The notes beneath the pieces are model-generated. The model was not told the DNA's origin, searched no databases, and saw only the letters and a program-made list of their open reading frames with translations. DNA of 39,803 nt from an uncultured Acidiferrobacteraceae bacterium (lineage in GTDB: Bacteria > Pseudomonadota > Gammaproteobacteria > Arenicellales > UBA868): assembly GCA_913031305.1 (NCBI GenBank), contig CAJWEF010000005.1, positions 1 to 39,803 of the forward strand. Direction: 5' to 3'. Both the position numbers and the translations under genes were made by a program. Positions 8,430-17,630 of the stretch are shown here, piece after piece. Within the stretch, counting starts at the first letter, position 1; every line of letters starts with the position of its first letter.

Positions 8430-10121
8430 ATGAGTTACCAGGCGCTCGCCCGAAAGTGGCGACCTCGGTGGTTCACCGACGTTGTTGGCCAGGCCCACGT
8501 GGTGGGAGCCCTGACCACGGCATTGGAACAGAACCGGGTGCATCATGCATTTCTTTTTACTGGCACCCGAGGTGTCGGAAAAACCACGCTGGCACGACTG
8601 CTGGCGAAAGCGCTCAATTGTGAGCAGGCGCCCTGCGCTGAGCCCTGCGGGTCGTGCCCGGCCTGCATTGGCGTCGACGAAGGTCGCTATATAGATTTGC
8701 TTGAAATCGATGCCGCCTCAAGGACTCGAATCGACGATACTCGAGAAATCCTGGACAACGTACAGTACGCTCCAACCCTGGGCCGCTATAAGGTCTATCT
8801 GATTGACGAGGTGCATATGTTGTCCGGACACAGCTTCAACGCCTTACTTAAGACGCTTGAAGAGCCTCCGCCACATGTAAAATTTCTGTTGGCCACCACC
8901 GACCCGCAGAAACTGCCGCCGACGATTCTCTCACGCTGTTTGCAGTTCAATCTGCGCGTGCTGAAGCCCGAAGAAATTACCGGCCAACTGCACAAGATAG
9001 CCAACGCAGAGGGGCTGGAGGTCGATGAAGTGGGACTGGCAACCTTGGCCAGAGCGGCATCTGGCAGCATGCGCGATGCCTTGAGTTTATTGGATCAGGG
9101 GATTGTCTTTGGTAGCGGCCGGGTTACCGGCACCGAAGTACGCGAGATGCTCGGTATGATTGAGCAGCAACAGGTTGATACGATATTACGCGCACTGGCG
9201 GCGGCTGATGGGTCGACACTGATTGATACTGTGGCGCAAATGGCGTCCCGCGCGATTGATTACATGGCGGCCCTTGATGACCTGTTATTGGTGCTGCACG
9301 ACGTCTCGCTCTACCAGATTTTGCCCGAGGCAGCGTCAGCCAAGCAGGCGGATTCAGATTTGGTGGTGCATCTTGCCAGTACGATGACTAAGGAAGATGT
9401 GCAGCTGTACTACCAGATTGGCATGTTAGGTAAACGAGACATGCTGCTTGCGCCAGATCCGGTATCGGGCTTTGAAATGACTTTGTTGCGGATGCTGACC
9501 TTCCACCCAGCGGATGAAGGTGGGGCAGGGTCGAGTGCTGAACCGCCTGCCCAAAAGGCTCCAACGGCACCGGCTTGCAAGCAGCGAACTCAAGGCCAAG
9601 GTGTGGTCTCAGGTGTGGTCTCAGTTCGCGCGACTGGCGCTTCAGCAGATTCAGCCCCCCCGGCTGAACCAGCTTCGGTTCAGAGCACGGTGCCCCCGGT
9701 AGAAACCGACCTGGCCGACCCAGACCTGTGGGCTACGTTCGTCGACGACTCAGGGTTAAAAGGCGTGAGTCGAGAATTTGCCATGAATCTCTCGCCGCAG
9801 AGCTACGATCCTCAAAAAAAGGTGTTGATCGTGTCGCTGAAACCCAATCTTGCCAAACTGCATAGTCAGTCCCGTCAGGCCTCTTTAGAGAATGCGTTTA
9901 GCCAGTTCAATGGCTCGCCAGTCAAGTTAAAACTGATCGACGGGAGTGAAGATCCACCTGAGACCCCGACCCAGAACCGGGCCCGCCATGATTCCGAGGA
10001 AAAGGCCGAGGTCTATAAGACGTTAATGGAGGATCCGATGGTCAAGGATATTATGGAGCGGTTCGATGCAACCGTGGTTCCGGACTCGGTGCGCCCCGGT
10101 AAACAACATAAGGAGAGCTGA
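8430..10121 (+). CDS. dnaX: DNA polymerase III subunit gamma/tau
   Basis: MSYQALARKWRPRWFTDVVGQAHVV, GTRGVGKTTLARLLAKALNC, zinc module CAEPCGSCPAC, LIDEVHMLSGHSFNALLKTLEEPP. Confidence 0.98.
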   Translation: MSYQALARKWRPRWFTDVVGQAHVVGALTTALEQNRVHHAFLFTGTRGVGKTTLARLLAKALNCEQAPCAEPCGSCPACIGVDEGRYIDLLEIDAASRTRIDDTREILDNVQYAPTLGRYKVYLIDEVHMLSGHSFNALLKTLEEPPPHVKFLLATTDPQKLPPTILSRCLQFNLRVLKPEEITGQLHKIANAEGLEVDEVGLATLARAASGSMRDALSLLDQGIVFGSGRVTGTEVREMLGMIEQQQVDTILRALAAADGSTLIDTVAQMASRAIDYMAALDDLLLVLHDVSLYQILPEAASAKQADSDLVVHLASTMTKEDVQLYYQIGMLGKRDMLLAPDPVSGFEMTLLRMLTFHPADEGGAGSSAEPPAQKAPTAPACKQRTQGQGVVSGVVSVRATGASADSAPPAEPASVQSTVPPVETDLADPDLWATFVDDSGLKGVSREFAMNLSPQSYDPQKKVLIVSLKPNLAKLHSQSRQASLENAFSQFNGSPVKLKLIDGSEDPPETPTQNRARHDSEEKAEVYKTLMEDPMVKDIMERFDATVVPDSVRPGKQHKES

Positions 10122-10451
10122 ATGAAAGGACCTTTGGGTAATATCATGAAACAGGCTCAGGAGATGCAGGAGCAACTGAAGAGCACGCAGGAAGAGCTTG
10201 CACATATTGAAGTCACCGGCGTCGCCGGCGGCGGTATGGTCGAAGTGATAATGACTTGCCGGCATGATATACGCCGGATAAAGATAGATGACAGCCTGTT
10301 TAGCGACGACAAAGAGGTTCTGGAGGACCTCGTGGCGGCCGCCGTGAATGATGCAGTTCGCCGGGTTGAGAAAACAACTCAGGAAAAAATGGGTGGACTG
10401 GCTGCGGGGATGAATATTCCAGGCTTGAACCTGCCTGGCCTCAATGGCTGA
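10122..10451 (+). CDS. ybaB: YbaB/EbfC family nucleoid-associated protein
   Basis: [42 protein letters not shown]; between dnaX and recR. Confidence 0.96.
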   Translation: MKGPLGNIMKQAQEMQEQLKSTQEELAHIEVTGVAGGGMVEVIMTCRHDIRRIKIDDSLFSDDKEVLEDLVAAAVNDAVRRVEKTTQEKMGGLAAGMNIPGLNLPGLNG

Positions 10452-11064
10452 CGGCCATGCCATAGATCAACTTAAGCAGGCATTGCGTCGTCTGCCTGGG
10501 GTCGGGCCGAGGACCGCTCAACGGATGGCTTTTCACCTGCTTGAACGGGACCGCGAGGGTGGACAGATTCTAGCTGATGCCCTGAGGGATGCGGTGTCGA
10601 GCGTAAAACACTGCCAGCGTTGTAATAATTTTAGTGAGCAGGTGCTTTGCGGTATCTGCGAGTCAGGCAAACGCGACGAAACCCTACTATGTGTCGTAGA
10701 GACTCCCGCAGATCTGGATACCATTGAGCAGGCAGGAGCCTATACCGGCTACTACTTTGTGTTAATGGGGCACTTGTCTCCGCTGGATGGCATCGGCCCA
10801 GACCAGTTGGGGGTCGAACGGTTGTTGCAGGTCGTTTCCGAGCGAAGCGTTCAGGAGGTGATCCTGGGGACTAACCTTACGGTTGAGGGCGAAGCGACAG
10901 CCGATTATCTATGCGACCTATTTGAAGGCAAGCCTTTGACGGTGAGCCGTCTGGCCCGCGGGGTCCCATCGGGGGGAGAACTTGAGTACATGGACGCCAA
11001 TACGCTAGCCCAGGCATTCAGTGACCGTCGTACTCTGCACCAGCATACGGTAGAGGAACTCTGA
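10444..11064 (+). CDS. recR: Recombination mediator protein RecR
   Basis: [17 protein letters not shown], zinc finger [16 protein letters not shown], Toprim-like [36 protein letters not shown]; overlaps ybaB by 8 bp. Confidence 0.98.
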   Translation: MADGHAIDQLKQALRRLPGVGPRTAQRMAFHLLERDREGGQILADALRDAVSSVKHCQRCNNFSEQVLCGICESGKRDETLLCVVETPADLDTIEQAGAYTGYYFVLMGHLSPLDGIGPDQLGVERLLQVVSERSVQEVILGTNLTVEGEATADYLCDLFEGKPLTVSRLARGVPSGGELEYMDANTLAQAFSDRRTLHQHTVEEL

Positions 11065-11335
11065 GTCAGCTAACGAATAGATTCTGGCTCAAGTCCGGGG
11101 TGTTTATCTGTCAAAGGCGCCAGTCCAGACTCGCGCAAAGGGTTTTTGTGATAACCCCGCCGCGATTATCCACCTCAATTGAACCGTAGCGATCTTCGAT
11201 AGGGTCCGTGTACGTGGCGACCTGATTCTTGGGAGAGTAGGCGTGTCCGACTTGAGGGCTGGCCAACGAGGCGGCTCGCCTTAAGCCGTTATCTGGGTTG
11301 TCCCACTGGCTTACATGAGGGCGTTTGGCGAAAAT

Positions 11336-12661
11336 TTAGTCCGACCCGGCAAATTCCAGGGCTTTACCAAAAACACCTGGCCGAATCTGGCCATTGTCGA
11401 AAACCACCTGGCCACCGACGATGGTGTAGTTGGGCCATCCAGTGAGCTCGCGGCCAGCGTAAGGGCTCCAAGCCGCGCGGCTGAACACTTCATTGTCACG
11501 AACCGGCCACGTCGTTTCGATATCCACCAGCGCCAGGTCTGCATCGAAACCCTCAGCCAACTGCCCCTTGTTTTTAATGCCGTACACCCGCGCCGGGCCC
11601 GAACACATCCATTGCTGTACTTGGGCCAGAGTGCACTGTCCGGCCTGCATTGCTGTCAGCATTAAAGGCAACGACGTTTCCACTCCGGGCATTCCAGCAG
11701 GAGAGTTCGGGTAGGGTTGGCTTTTTTCGCCCAACGTGTGCGGCGCATGGTCGGTGGCGATAATATCGATGATGCCTTGATGAAGGCCAGACCATAGCCC
11801 TGACGCGTTGGCTGGATTGCGAATCGGGGGATTCATCTGTACTCGTGATCCTAACTGGGCGTAATCATCGGTATTTAGAAAAAGATGGTTGGGGATCACC
11901 TCACAGGTTACCTGGTCGGGCTTATGGCGGCGCAGTCGCTCGACTTCCTCTGAGGTCGAAAGATGGAGGATATGCAGGCGCCGGCCATACTTTTCAGACA
12001 AAGCCAGCGCTCGCTCGGTCGCAATCAGGGCCGTTTGCGGGTCCCGTATTCGTGAGTGCAGCGCATAATCGGCGGTCTCACCTTCTATTAGCAGAGTCCG
12101 CGTTCGATCTTGGATCCGGGTCTCATCCTCGGCGTGGACGGCAATTAGGCGTTCGCCATTGCCGAAAATTCGTTCCAAATGCTCTTGCTTGTCGACCAGT
12201 AAGTCGCCGGTACTGGATCCCATAAAAATCTTGATGCCACAGGCAGGGCGCACGCTGTTGAGTGAGTCGAGGTTGTCGCACGTAGCGCCGATAAAAAAGC
12301 CGAAATTGGCTGCACAGCTTGAAGCTGCGCGGGCCAGTTTCCAATCCAGTTGTTCCTGATCCGTGGTCGGGGGGTTGCAGTTGGGCATTTCCAGGAAACT
12401 GGTTACTCCTCCACGTACGGCAGCCCGTGACCCTGAAGCCAGATCCTCCTTATCCGTGGCGCCCGGCTCACGAAAGTGTACCTGGGGATCGATGACGCCC
12501 GGTATTAGTAATCGGCCAGCGGCGTCTATGTGCTCGCGCCCCACAGCGCTGATCATGCTATCAATTTTCGCGATACGCCCATTCTGACAAGCGACGTCGC
12601 CGGCAGCAGTGGTGCCGTCCGGGTGGGTAATGGAGGCGTTGCGGATGACGAGATCGTACAT
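11336..12661 (-). CDS. pyrC: Dihydroorotase (class I, PyrC-like)
   Basis: VIDPQVHFREPG, GGVTSFLEMPNCNPPTT, KIFMGSSTG, HILHLSTSEEVE, IATDHAPHT, GMPGVETSLPLML. Confidence 0.92.
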   Translation of the reverse strand: MYDLVIRNASITHPDGTTAAGDVACQNGRIAKIDSMISAVGREHIDAAGRLLIPGVIDPQVHFREPGATDKEDLASGSRAAVRGGVTSFLEMPNCNPPTTDQEQLDWKLARAASSCAANFGFFIGATCDNLDSLNSVRPACGIKIFMGSSTGDLLVDKQEHLERIFGNGERLIAVHAEDETRIQDRTRTLLIEGETADYALHSRIRDPQTALIATERALALSEKYGRRLHILHLSTSEEVERLRRHKPDQVTCEVIPNHLFLNTDDYAQLGSRVQMNPPIRNPANASGLWSGLHQGIIDIIATDHAPHTLGEKSQPYPNSPAGMPGVETSLPLMLTAMQAGQCTLAQVQQWMCSGPARVYGIKNKGQLAEGFDADLALVDIETTWPVRDNEVFSRAAWSPYAGRELTGWPNYTIVGGQVVFDNGQIRPGVFGKALEFAGSD

Positions 12662-12733
12662 GGATTCGAAGCGAGTCTAGAAAGATCACCCGTAGTGTAC
12701 CGTTCGAGCCGGCTCCAGGTCAGGATCCTGCCC

Positions 12734-12761
12734 AAAAAAAACCGCGCCACAGCGCGGTTTT
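12734..12761 (-). terminator. Intrinsic terminator downstream of dksA
   Basis: CCGCGC(CACA)GCGCGG hairpin with an 8-nt T-tract on the minus strand, immediately 3' of the dksA stop. Confidence 0.88.
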
Positions 12762-12785
12762 GTGAAAGCGTCAGGAAATAGCGGT

Positions 12786-13226
12786 TCAGATGTTTTGCTT
12801 TTCGCGAATCTCACTGAGGGACTTGCAGTCGATGCACAGAGTTGCGGTGGGCCGGGCTTCAAGGCGCTTGATACCAATGTCTACACCGCATTCTTCGCAA
12901 TAACCGTAATCGCCGGTATCAAGATCGGCGAGTGATTCATTGATTTTCTTAACCAGTTTGCGCTCACGATCCCGGGTGCGAAGCTCCAAAGAGCGGTCAG
13001 TTTCCTGGGTTGCGCGATCGTTAGGGTCAGGCAGGTTAATGGTTTCGCCCTGCATGACCATCACAGTGCGCTCGCTATCGTCTATCAGTTCATTTTTCCA
13101 GGCGTTGAGGATTTCCCGAAAATGCGTTATCTGAAGTTCACCCATATAGCGTTCGCCCCGCTTGGGCCGATGCGGTTTAACTCCGTGGATCAGATCCACT
13201 TTAACTTTCTTCTTGGTGCTTGCCAT
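12786..13226 (-). CDS. dksA: RNA polymerase-binding transcription factor DksA
   Basis: YMGELQITHFREILNAWKNEL, DPNDRATQETDRSLELRTRDRERKLVKKI, zinc finger CEECG...CIDC. Confidence 0.96.
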   Translation of the reverse strand: MASTKKKVKVDLIHGVKPHRPKRGERYMGELQITHFREILNAWKNELIDDSERTVMVMQGETINLPDPNDRATQETDRSLELRTRDRERKLVKKINESLADLDTGDYGYCEECGVDIGIKRLEARPTATLCIDCKSLSEIREKQNI

Positions 13227-13351
13227 TGGTTTACACTGGGCCTGTGATATGAGTCGAATGGGCCCGAAATTTTGAAAGGCGCGGCAATCTAACAGTTTCC
13301 CGTAGTTCCCGCAATACCACGAGCCCTTTAAGCAAGGACTAAATAGCGATA

Positions 13352-13957
13352 ATGCAGCTGCGATACTCCCCGACTTTGCCTTATGTGCGTAAAGTCAGCG
13401 TTATGATGATAGAAACCGGCCTTAGTGGCCAGATAGACAGAGTTTTAACCAAACCTTGGGATCCGCAAGCTGATCTGGGGGGCACCAATCCGCTCGGTAA
13501 GGTACCCGCCCTAATTACACCCGACGGGGCAGAAATATTTGATTCTCGAGTGATTTGTGAGCACCTTGAGGCTATGCACGACGGCGAGCCGCTGTTTCCG
13601 CTTGAGCCAAAACCCCGGTCGGTAGCACTTCGTCTTCAGGCGCTGGCCGATGGCATCCTGGATGCGGTAATTCTCCGGTTAGTTGAGGAGCGTCGTCGGC
13701 CGGGAGAATACTGTCGGCCGGTGTGGTGTGATTGCCAGGCTACCGCTATGAATCGAAGCCTCGACTGGCCCGAAGAGCAACGTTCGCTGCTGGATAGCCC
13801 CCTGACCATCGGCAGTATTGCAGTGGGCTGCATGCTTGGCTACCTCGATTTTCGGTACGCTGCCCAGAATTGGCGTGAAGGCCGTCATGGATTGGCAAGT
13901 TGCTACTCAGCTTTCGCCCAAAGGCCATCGATGCACGACACAGTGCCAGTGCAGTGA
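13352..13957 (+). CDS. Glutathione S-transferase family protein
   Basis: MQLRYSPTLPYVRKVSVMMIETGL, NPLGKVPALITPDGAEIFDSRVICEHL. Confidence 0.9.
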   Translation: MQLRYSPTLPYVRKVSVMMIETGLSGQIDRVLTKPWDPQADLGGTNPLGKVPALITPDGAEIFDSRVICEHLEAMHDGEPLFPLEPKPRSVALRLQALADGILDAVILRLVEERRRPGEYCRPVWCDCQATAMNRSLDWPEEQRSLLDSPLTIGSIAVGCMLGYLDFRYAAQNWREGRHGLASCYSAFAQRPSMHDTVPVQ

Positions 13958-14128
13958 TAAAGGCCCGATGTTAAGTCCAAGTCCGATATAATTCCCACTC
14001 AAGTTGATACGCTTAATTTCTTTACTTGCACGACCCCAGAAGCGGCTTACCGAGTCGCCCGACGTAACTGCTCCAAGCATTCGTCGGCCTGGCCATGTTT
14101 GGCTCGGGTCAGCCACCTGAAAGACCCG

Positions 14129-17100
14129 ATGCGCCTAAAAAGAATCCAAGTTTCTGGCTTCAAGTCCTTTGTCGATCCGACCGTTATAACTATTCCGGCC
14201 AACCTCACCGGTATCATTGGGCCTAACGGCTGCGGTAAATCCAACGTTATTGATGCGGTGCGCTGGGTAATGGGCGAAAGCTCGGCCCGCAAACTGCGTG
14301 GCGACAGCATGACTGACGTGATTTTTAACGGTTCTGAGGCACGTAAGCCTGTCGGTAAGGCATCGGTTGAGCTGGTTTTTGATAACACCGACGGCAAAAC
14401 GCCACAGGCTTACGCGCGCTTCAGCGAAATCTCTGTTAAACGCACATTATCTCGTGATGGCACGTCGGAATACCTACTGAACAAGGCACGTTGCCGTCGT
14501 CGGGATATCACTGACCTTTTTCGCGGCACAGGGCTTGGCCATCGGTCCTACTCGATTATTGAGCAGGGCATGGTCAGTCGAATCGTTGAGGCCCGGCCCG
14601 AGGATTTGCGGGCCTTTGTCGAGGAAGCAGCCGGCATTTCCCACTACAAGGACCGTCGTCGTGAGACCGAGACCCGGATGCGCCATACCCGTGACAATCT
14701 CAGCCGGGTAGATGATATCCGTAAGGAGCTTGATACGCAGTTGCGTCGTTTACAACGACAGGCACAGGCGGCACGACGTTACCAGAAACTTAAAGATGAA
14801 GAGCGCACGGTCAATGGCCAACTGCTGGGACTTCGTCATCTGCTAATGCAGTCTCATATCGACGCCCAGTCCGCCCAGACTGCGCACGCGCAGACTGAGG
14901 TTGAGTCACACCTGGTTCGTCAGCGAGCGTTGGAAAGTCAGATCGAAGGGGCTCGCGCTAACGAGATGAGTTCTCAGCAGCAGGTCAGTGACCTACAGGC
15001 TGAATTTTATGCAGCCGGTGCTGATGTTGCCTCTGTTGAACAGGCAATTGAATATGCGCGTGAAACTGGCGAGCAACAGCGGGCCGAGTTCGAGCGTCTT
15101 GAAACGGCCCTGACAGAGATTGGCGCCGAATCTCAACACGACGATCAACGCATTTTAGAACTTGAGGCAGAAGTGGTTTCGCGTCGGGACCAGCGTGAGG
15201 AGCATCTGGCCGTGCAGCGCCAATCTGCAACCCGCCAGGCTGAATCTGAACAGGCTTTAGATGTCTGGCAGGAGCACTGGAACGATTTCGCCCAATCTAC
15301 AGCGACTCCGATAAAGGATCAGGAAGTGCAGCGATCACGCATCGAGCAGCTTGAATCTGCCGATCTTAAGGCGCAGCAGCGCCTCGCCCGCCTCGACCAG
15401 GAGTTGGTGGCGCTACTCGCTGAGGAGGAGGGGTTGGCGGTGGATAGCGCCCGCAGTGACGCGCGGCATAGCGAGGTAGAAACCCGCGAATATGAAAGTC
15501 GTGTCGAGCAGGCCGCGCAGCAGATTAGCGGGTTGCGACAAGAAATTGAAGGCCAGGTAACGGCGGTGGATCAGCAGCGCCAGCAGATGCATGCGGCCCG
15601 CAGCCGTCTGGAGTCGCTACAGGAATTGCAAGAAGCATCGCTGGGACGGGATGATGAGTATGCCGATTGGCTGGAGCGCAGAGGTCTTTCGCATGCCCCG
15701 GTACTTGCCGGCGAAATCCGCGTTGCTAAAGGTTGGGAACGCGCTGCTGATGCGGTGCTCGGCCCGCGCCTGACTGGGTTGGGCGTTGGTAATCTCGATG
15801 GGGCCCTGGCGCATGAGGCAGAACTGCCCCGCCGGGATTTATTCCTGGTCCAATCGGGTTCGTCGTCCACACTGGGTGCTGCAAATACCCTGCTGGCGCA
15901 GTTGCATTGCGCACGCTATGACCTTGGCCCGCTGCTTAGCGGAGTGTATGTAGCCGATGATCTGGCCGCGGCGATCATCCGCCGCGCAACCCTCGATCCA
16001 GGCGAGTGTGTGGTGACCCGTGACGGGGTAATTGTTGGGACGAACTGGGCCCGGGCGCCGCATGGGCGTGACTTGGGAGACGGGCTTCTTGAGCGGGAAG
16101 AGGAAATCACGCGATTACAGGAAAGTGTTAGCACTTTGGTGGACGATACGGCGCAACATGAACGGTTGTTTGAGAGCTTGCGTGAGACTTTGCGCGACCT
16201 GGAACAAAAGCACGAGTCCAGCCAGAAAACACTTAATGACAAGCTGGAAACCCAGACGATGATCCGCCAGGTGCTTTCGGAAAAGGATGCACGATTCTCA
16301 CAAATCGAAACTCGCCGCCAACAGATGGCCCTAGAGACCGACGAGATAATTACCGAGCTGACTGGGACAGGTGCAGCTCTGGATGAGGCTCAACGGCATT
16401 TTGCGATTGCTGAAGACAAGACCGGAGTGCTCGAAGAAAAACGCCTGGCATTGTTAAATGAAAAAGAAGCGCTCACGAGAGCTTTGGCGCGCTCCCGCAC
16501 GGATACCCAGGCGGCTCGGGAAAAATTGCACGACACGGAACTGACCCTGCAGCATAGTCAGGCATCTCTGGATTCATTGAAATCGAGCCTCAACCGTCTC
16601 GAGGTGCAGGGGGGTCGCATGCGTGCGCGTCATCAGGAACTCAAGATCCAACTGGCAAAAGGAGATGATCCTGGAGAGGCGCTGAATGCCCGCTTGAAGA
16701 CTCTGCTCGACCAGCGGACATTGTCAGAAAGCCAACTGGCCGATACTCGCAATGCGCACGCAGCTATTGAAGAACAGATCCGTGATCTGCAGGGGGGTTT
16801 GTCGGAGTGTGAACAGGAGGCAGCCACCGCGCGCGATGCACTCGAAGGTGAGCGGTTGAAGGCACAGGAGCTATCAGTGCGCTCGGAAACTCTGCTGGAA
16901 CAGATTAATGCCAGCAACTATCAGCTAGAGGAGATTTTAGCGAACTTACCTGACCAGGCCGTTGAGGCTGACTGGCTGGTACGATCCGAGAAGTTGGCTC
17001 AGAGGATTGACAATATTGGACCGGTGAACCTGGTTGCGATAGAAGAGTACGAGGAGCAGGCCCAGCGCAAGGAATATTTGGATACACAACATGCTGACTT

Positions 17101-17629
17101 GATTGAAGCGCTGGATACACTTAGCGGCGTCATACGCAAGATCGACCGCGAGACTCGCGAACGTTTCAAGGTTACTTTCGATGCCTTAAATGAAGGATTT
17201 GCCGAGTTTTTCCCACAGATGTTTGGAGGCGGCAGCGCGGTCCTGACATTGACCGATGAAGACATGTTGTCTGCGGGGGTAACGGTTATGGCGCGGCCTC
17301 CGGGCAAACGAAACAGCACCATACACCTCCTGTCGGGGGGTGAAAAAGCACTGACCGCGGTAGCGTTACTATTTGCCCTGTTCCGGCTAAATCCGGCACC
17401 TTTTTGCATTCTTGACGAGGTGGATGCACCACTGGATGATCGTAACGTTGAGCGTTATTGTCAGACCCTGCGTAGTCTGGCGGAGGTATCGCAGCTGGTG
17501 GTAATCACCCACAACAAGATCACCATGGAGTCGACTGATATTTTGCTCGGCGTAACCATGGTGGAGCCGGGTGTCTCATCTATCGTCTCGGTCGATGTCG
17601 ACGAGGCCGTTCGGTTGGCGGCACGGTAA
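14129..17629 (+). CDS. smc: Chromosome segregation protein SMC
   Basis: MRLKRIQVSGFKSFVDPT, GPNGCGKSNVIDAVRWVMGE, long coiled coil, hinge, C-terminal LSGGEKALTAVALLFALF and FCILDEVDAPLDD; start at internal Met 14129. Confidence 0.97.
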   Translation: MRLKRIQVSGFKSFVDPTVITIPANLTGIIGPNGCGKSNVIDAVRWVMGESSARKLRGDSMTDVIFNGSEARKPVGKASVELVFDNTDGKTPQAYARFSEISVKRTLSRDGTSEYLLNKARCRRRDITDLFRGTGLGHRSYSIIEQGMVSRIVEARPEDLRAFVEEAAGISHYKDRRRETETRMRHTRDNLSRVDDIRKELDTQLRRLQRQAQAARRYQKLKDEERTVNGQLLGLRHLLMQSHIDAQSAQTAHAQTEVESHLVRQRALESQIEGARANEMSSQQQVSDLQAEFYAAGADVASVEQAIEYARETGEQQRAEFERLETALTEIGAESQHDDQRILELEAEVVSRRDQREEHLAVQRQSATRQAESEQALDVWQEHWNDFAQSTATPIKDQEVQRSRIEQLESADLKAQQRLARLDQELVALLAEEEGLAVDSARSDARHSEVETREYESRVEQAAQQISGLRQEIEGQVTAVDQQRQQMHAARSRLESLQELQEASLGRDDEYADWLERRGLSHAPVLAGEIRVAKGWERAADAVLGPRLTGLGVGNLDGALAHEAELPRRDLFLVQSGSSSTLGAANTLLAQLHCARYDLGPLLSGVYVADDLAAAIIRRATLDPGECVVTRDGVIVGTNWARAPHGRDLGDGLLEREEEITRLQESVSTLVDDTAQHERLFESLRETLRDLEQKHESSQKTLNDKLETQTMIRQVLSEKDARFSQIETRRQQMALETDEIITELTGTGAALDEAQRHFAIAEDKTGVLEEKRLALLNEKEALTRALARSRTDTQAAREKLHDTELTLQHSQASLDSLKSSLNRLEVQGGRMRARHQELKIQLAKGDDPGEALNARLKTLLDQRTLSESQLADTRNAHAAIEEQIRDLQGGLSECEQEAATARDALEGERLKAQELSVRSETLLEQINASNYQLEEILANLPDQAVEADWLVRSEKLAQRIDNIGPVNLVAIEEYEEQAQRKEYLDTQHADLIEALDTLSGVIRKIDRETRERFKVTFDALNEGFAEFFPQMFGGGSAVLTLTDEDMLSAGVTVMARPPGKRNSTIHLLSGGEKALTAVALLFALFRLNPAPFCILDEVDAPLDDRNVERYCQTLRSLAEVSQLVVITHNKITMESTDILLGVTMVEPGVSSIVSVDVDEAVRLAAR

Positions 17630-17630
17630 A

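Noticed and set aside
8104-8623. ORFs 8104..8385 (-) and 8330..8623 (+)
   Set aside because: They overlap the SRP RNA and the dnaX start and show no protein family features.
9547-9556. CCAAAAGG as an alternative dnaX slippery site
   Set aside because: Does not fit X XXY YYZ in the zero frame; the A AAA AAG at 9815-9821 is the better candidate.
13958-14128. Possible RNA gene in the gap before smc
   Set aside because: No cloverleaf, T-loop signature or terminator recognised; simply an upstream region.
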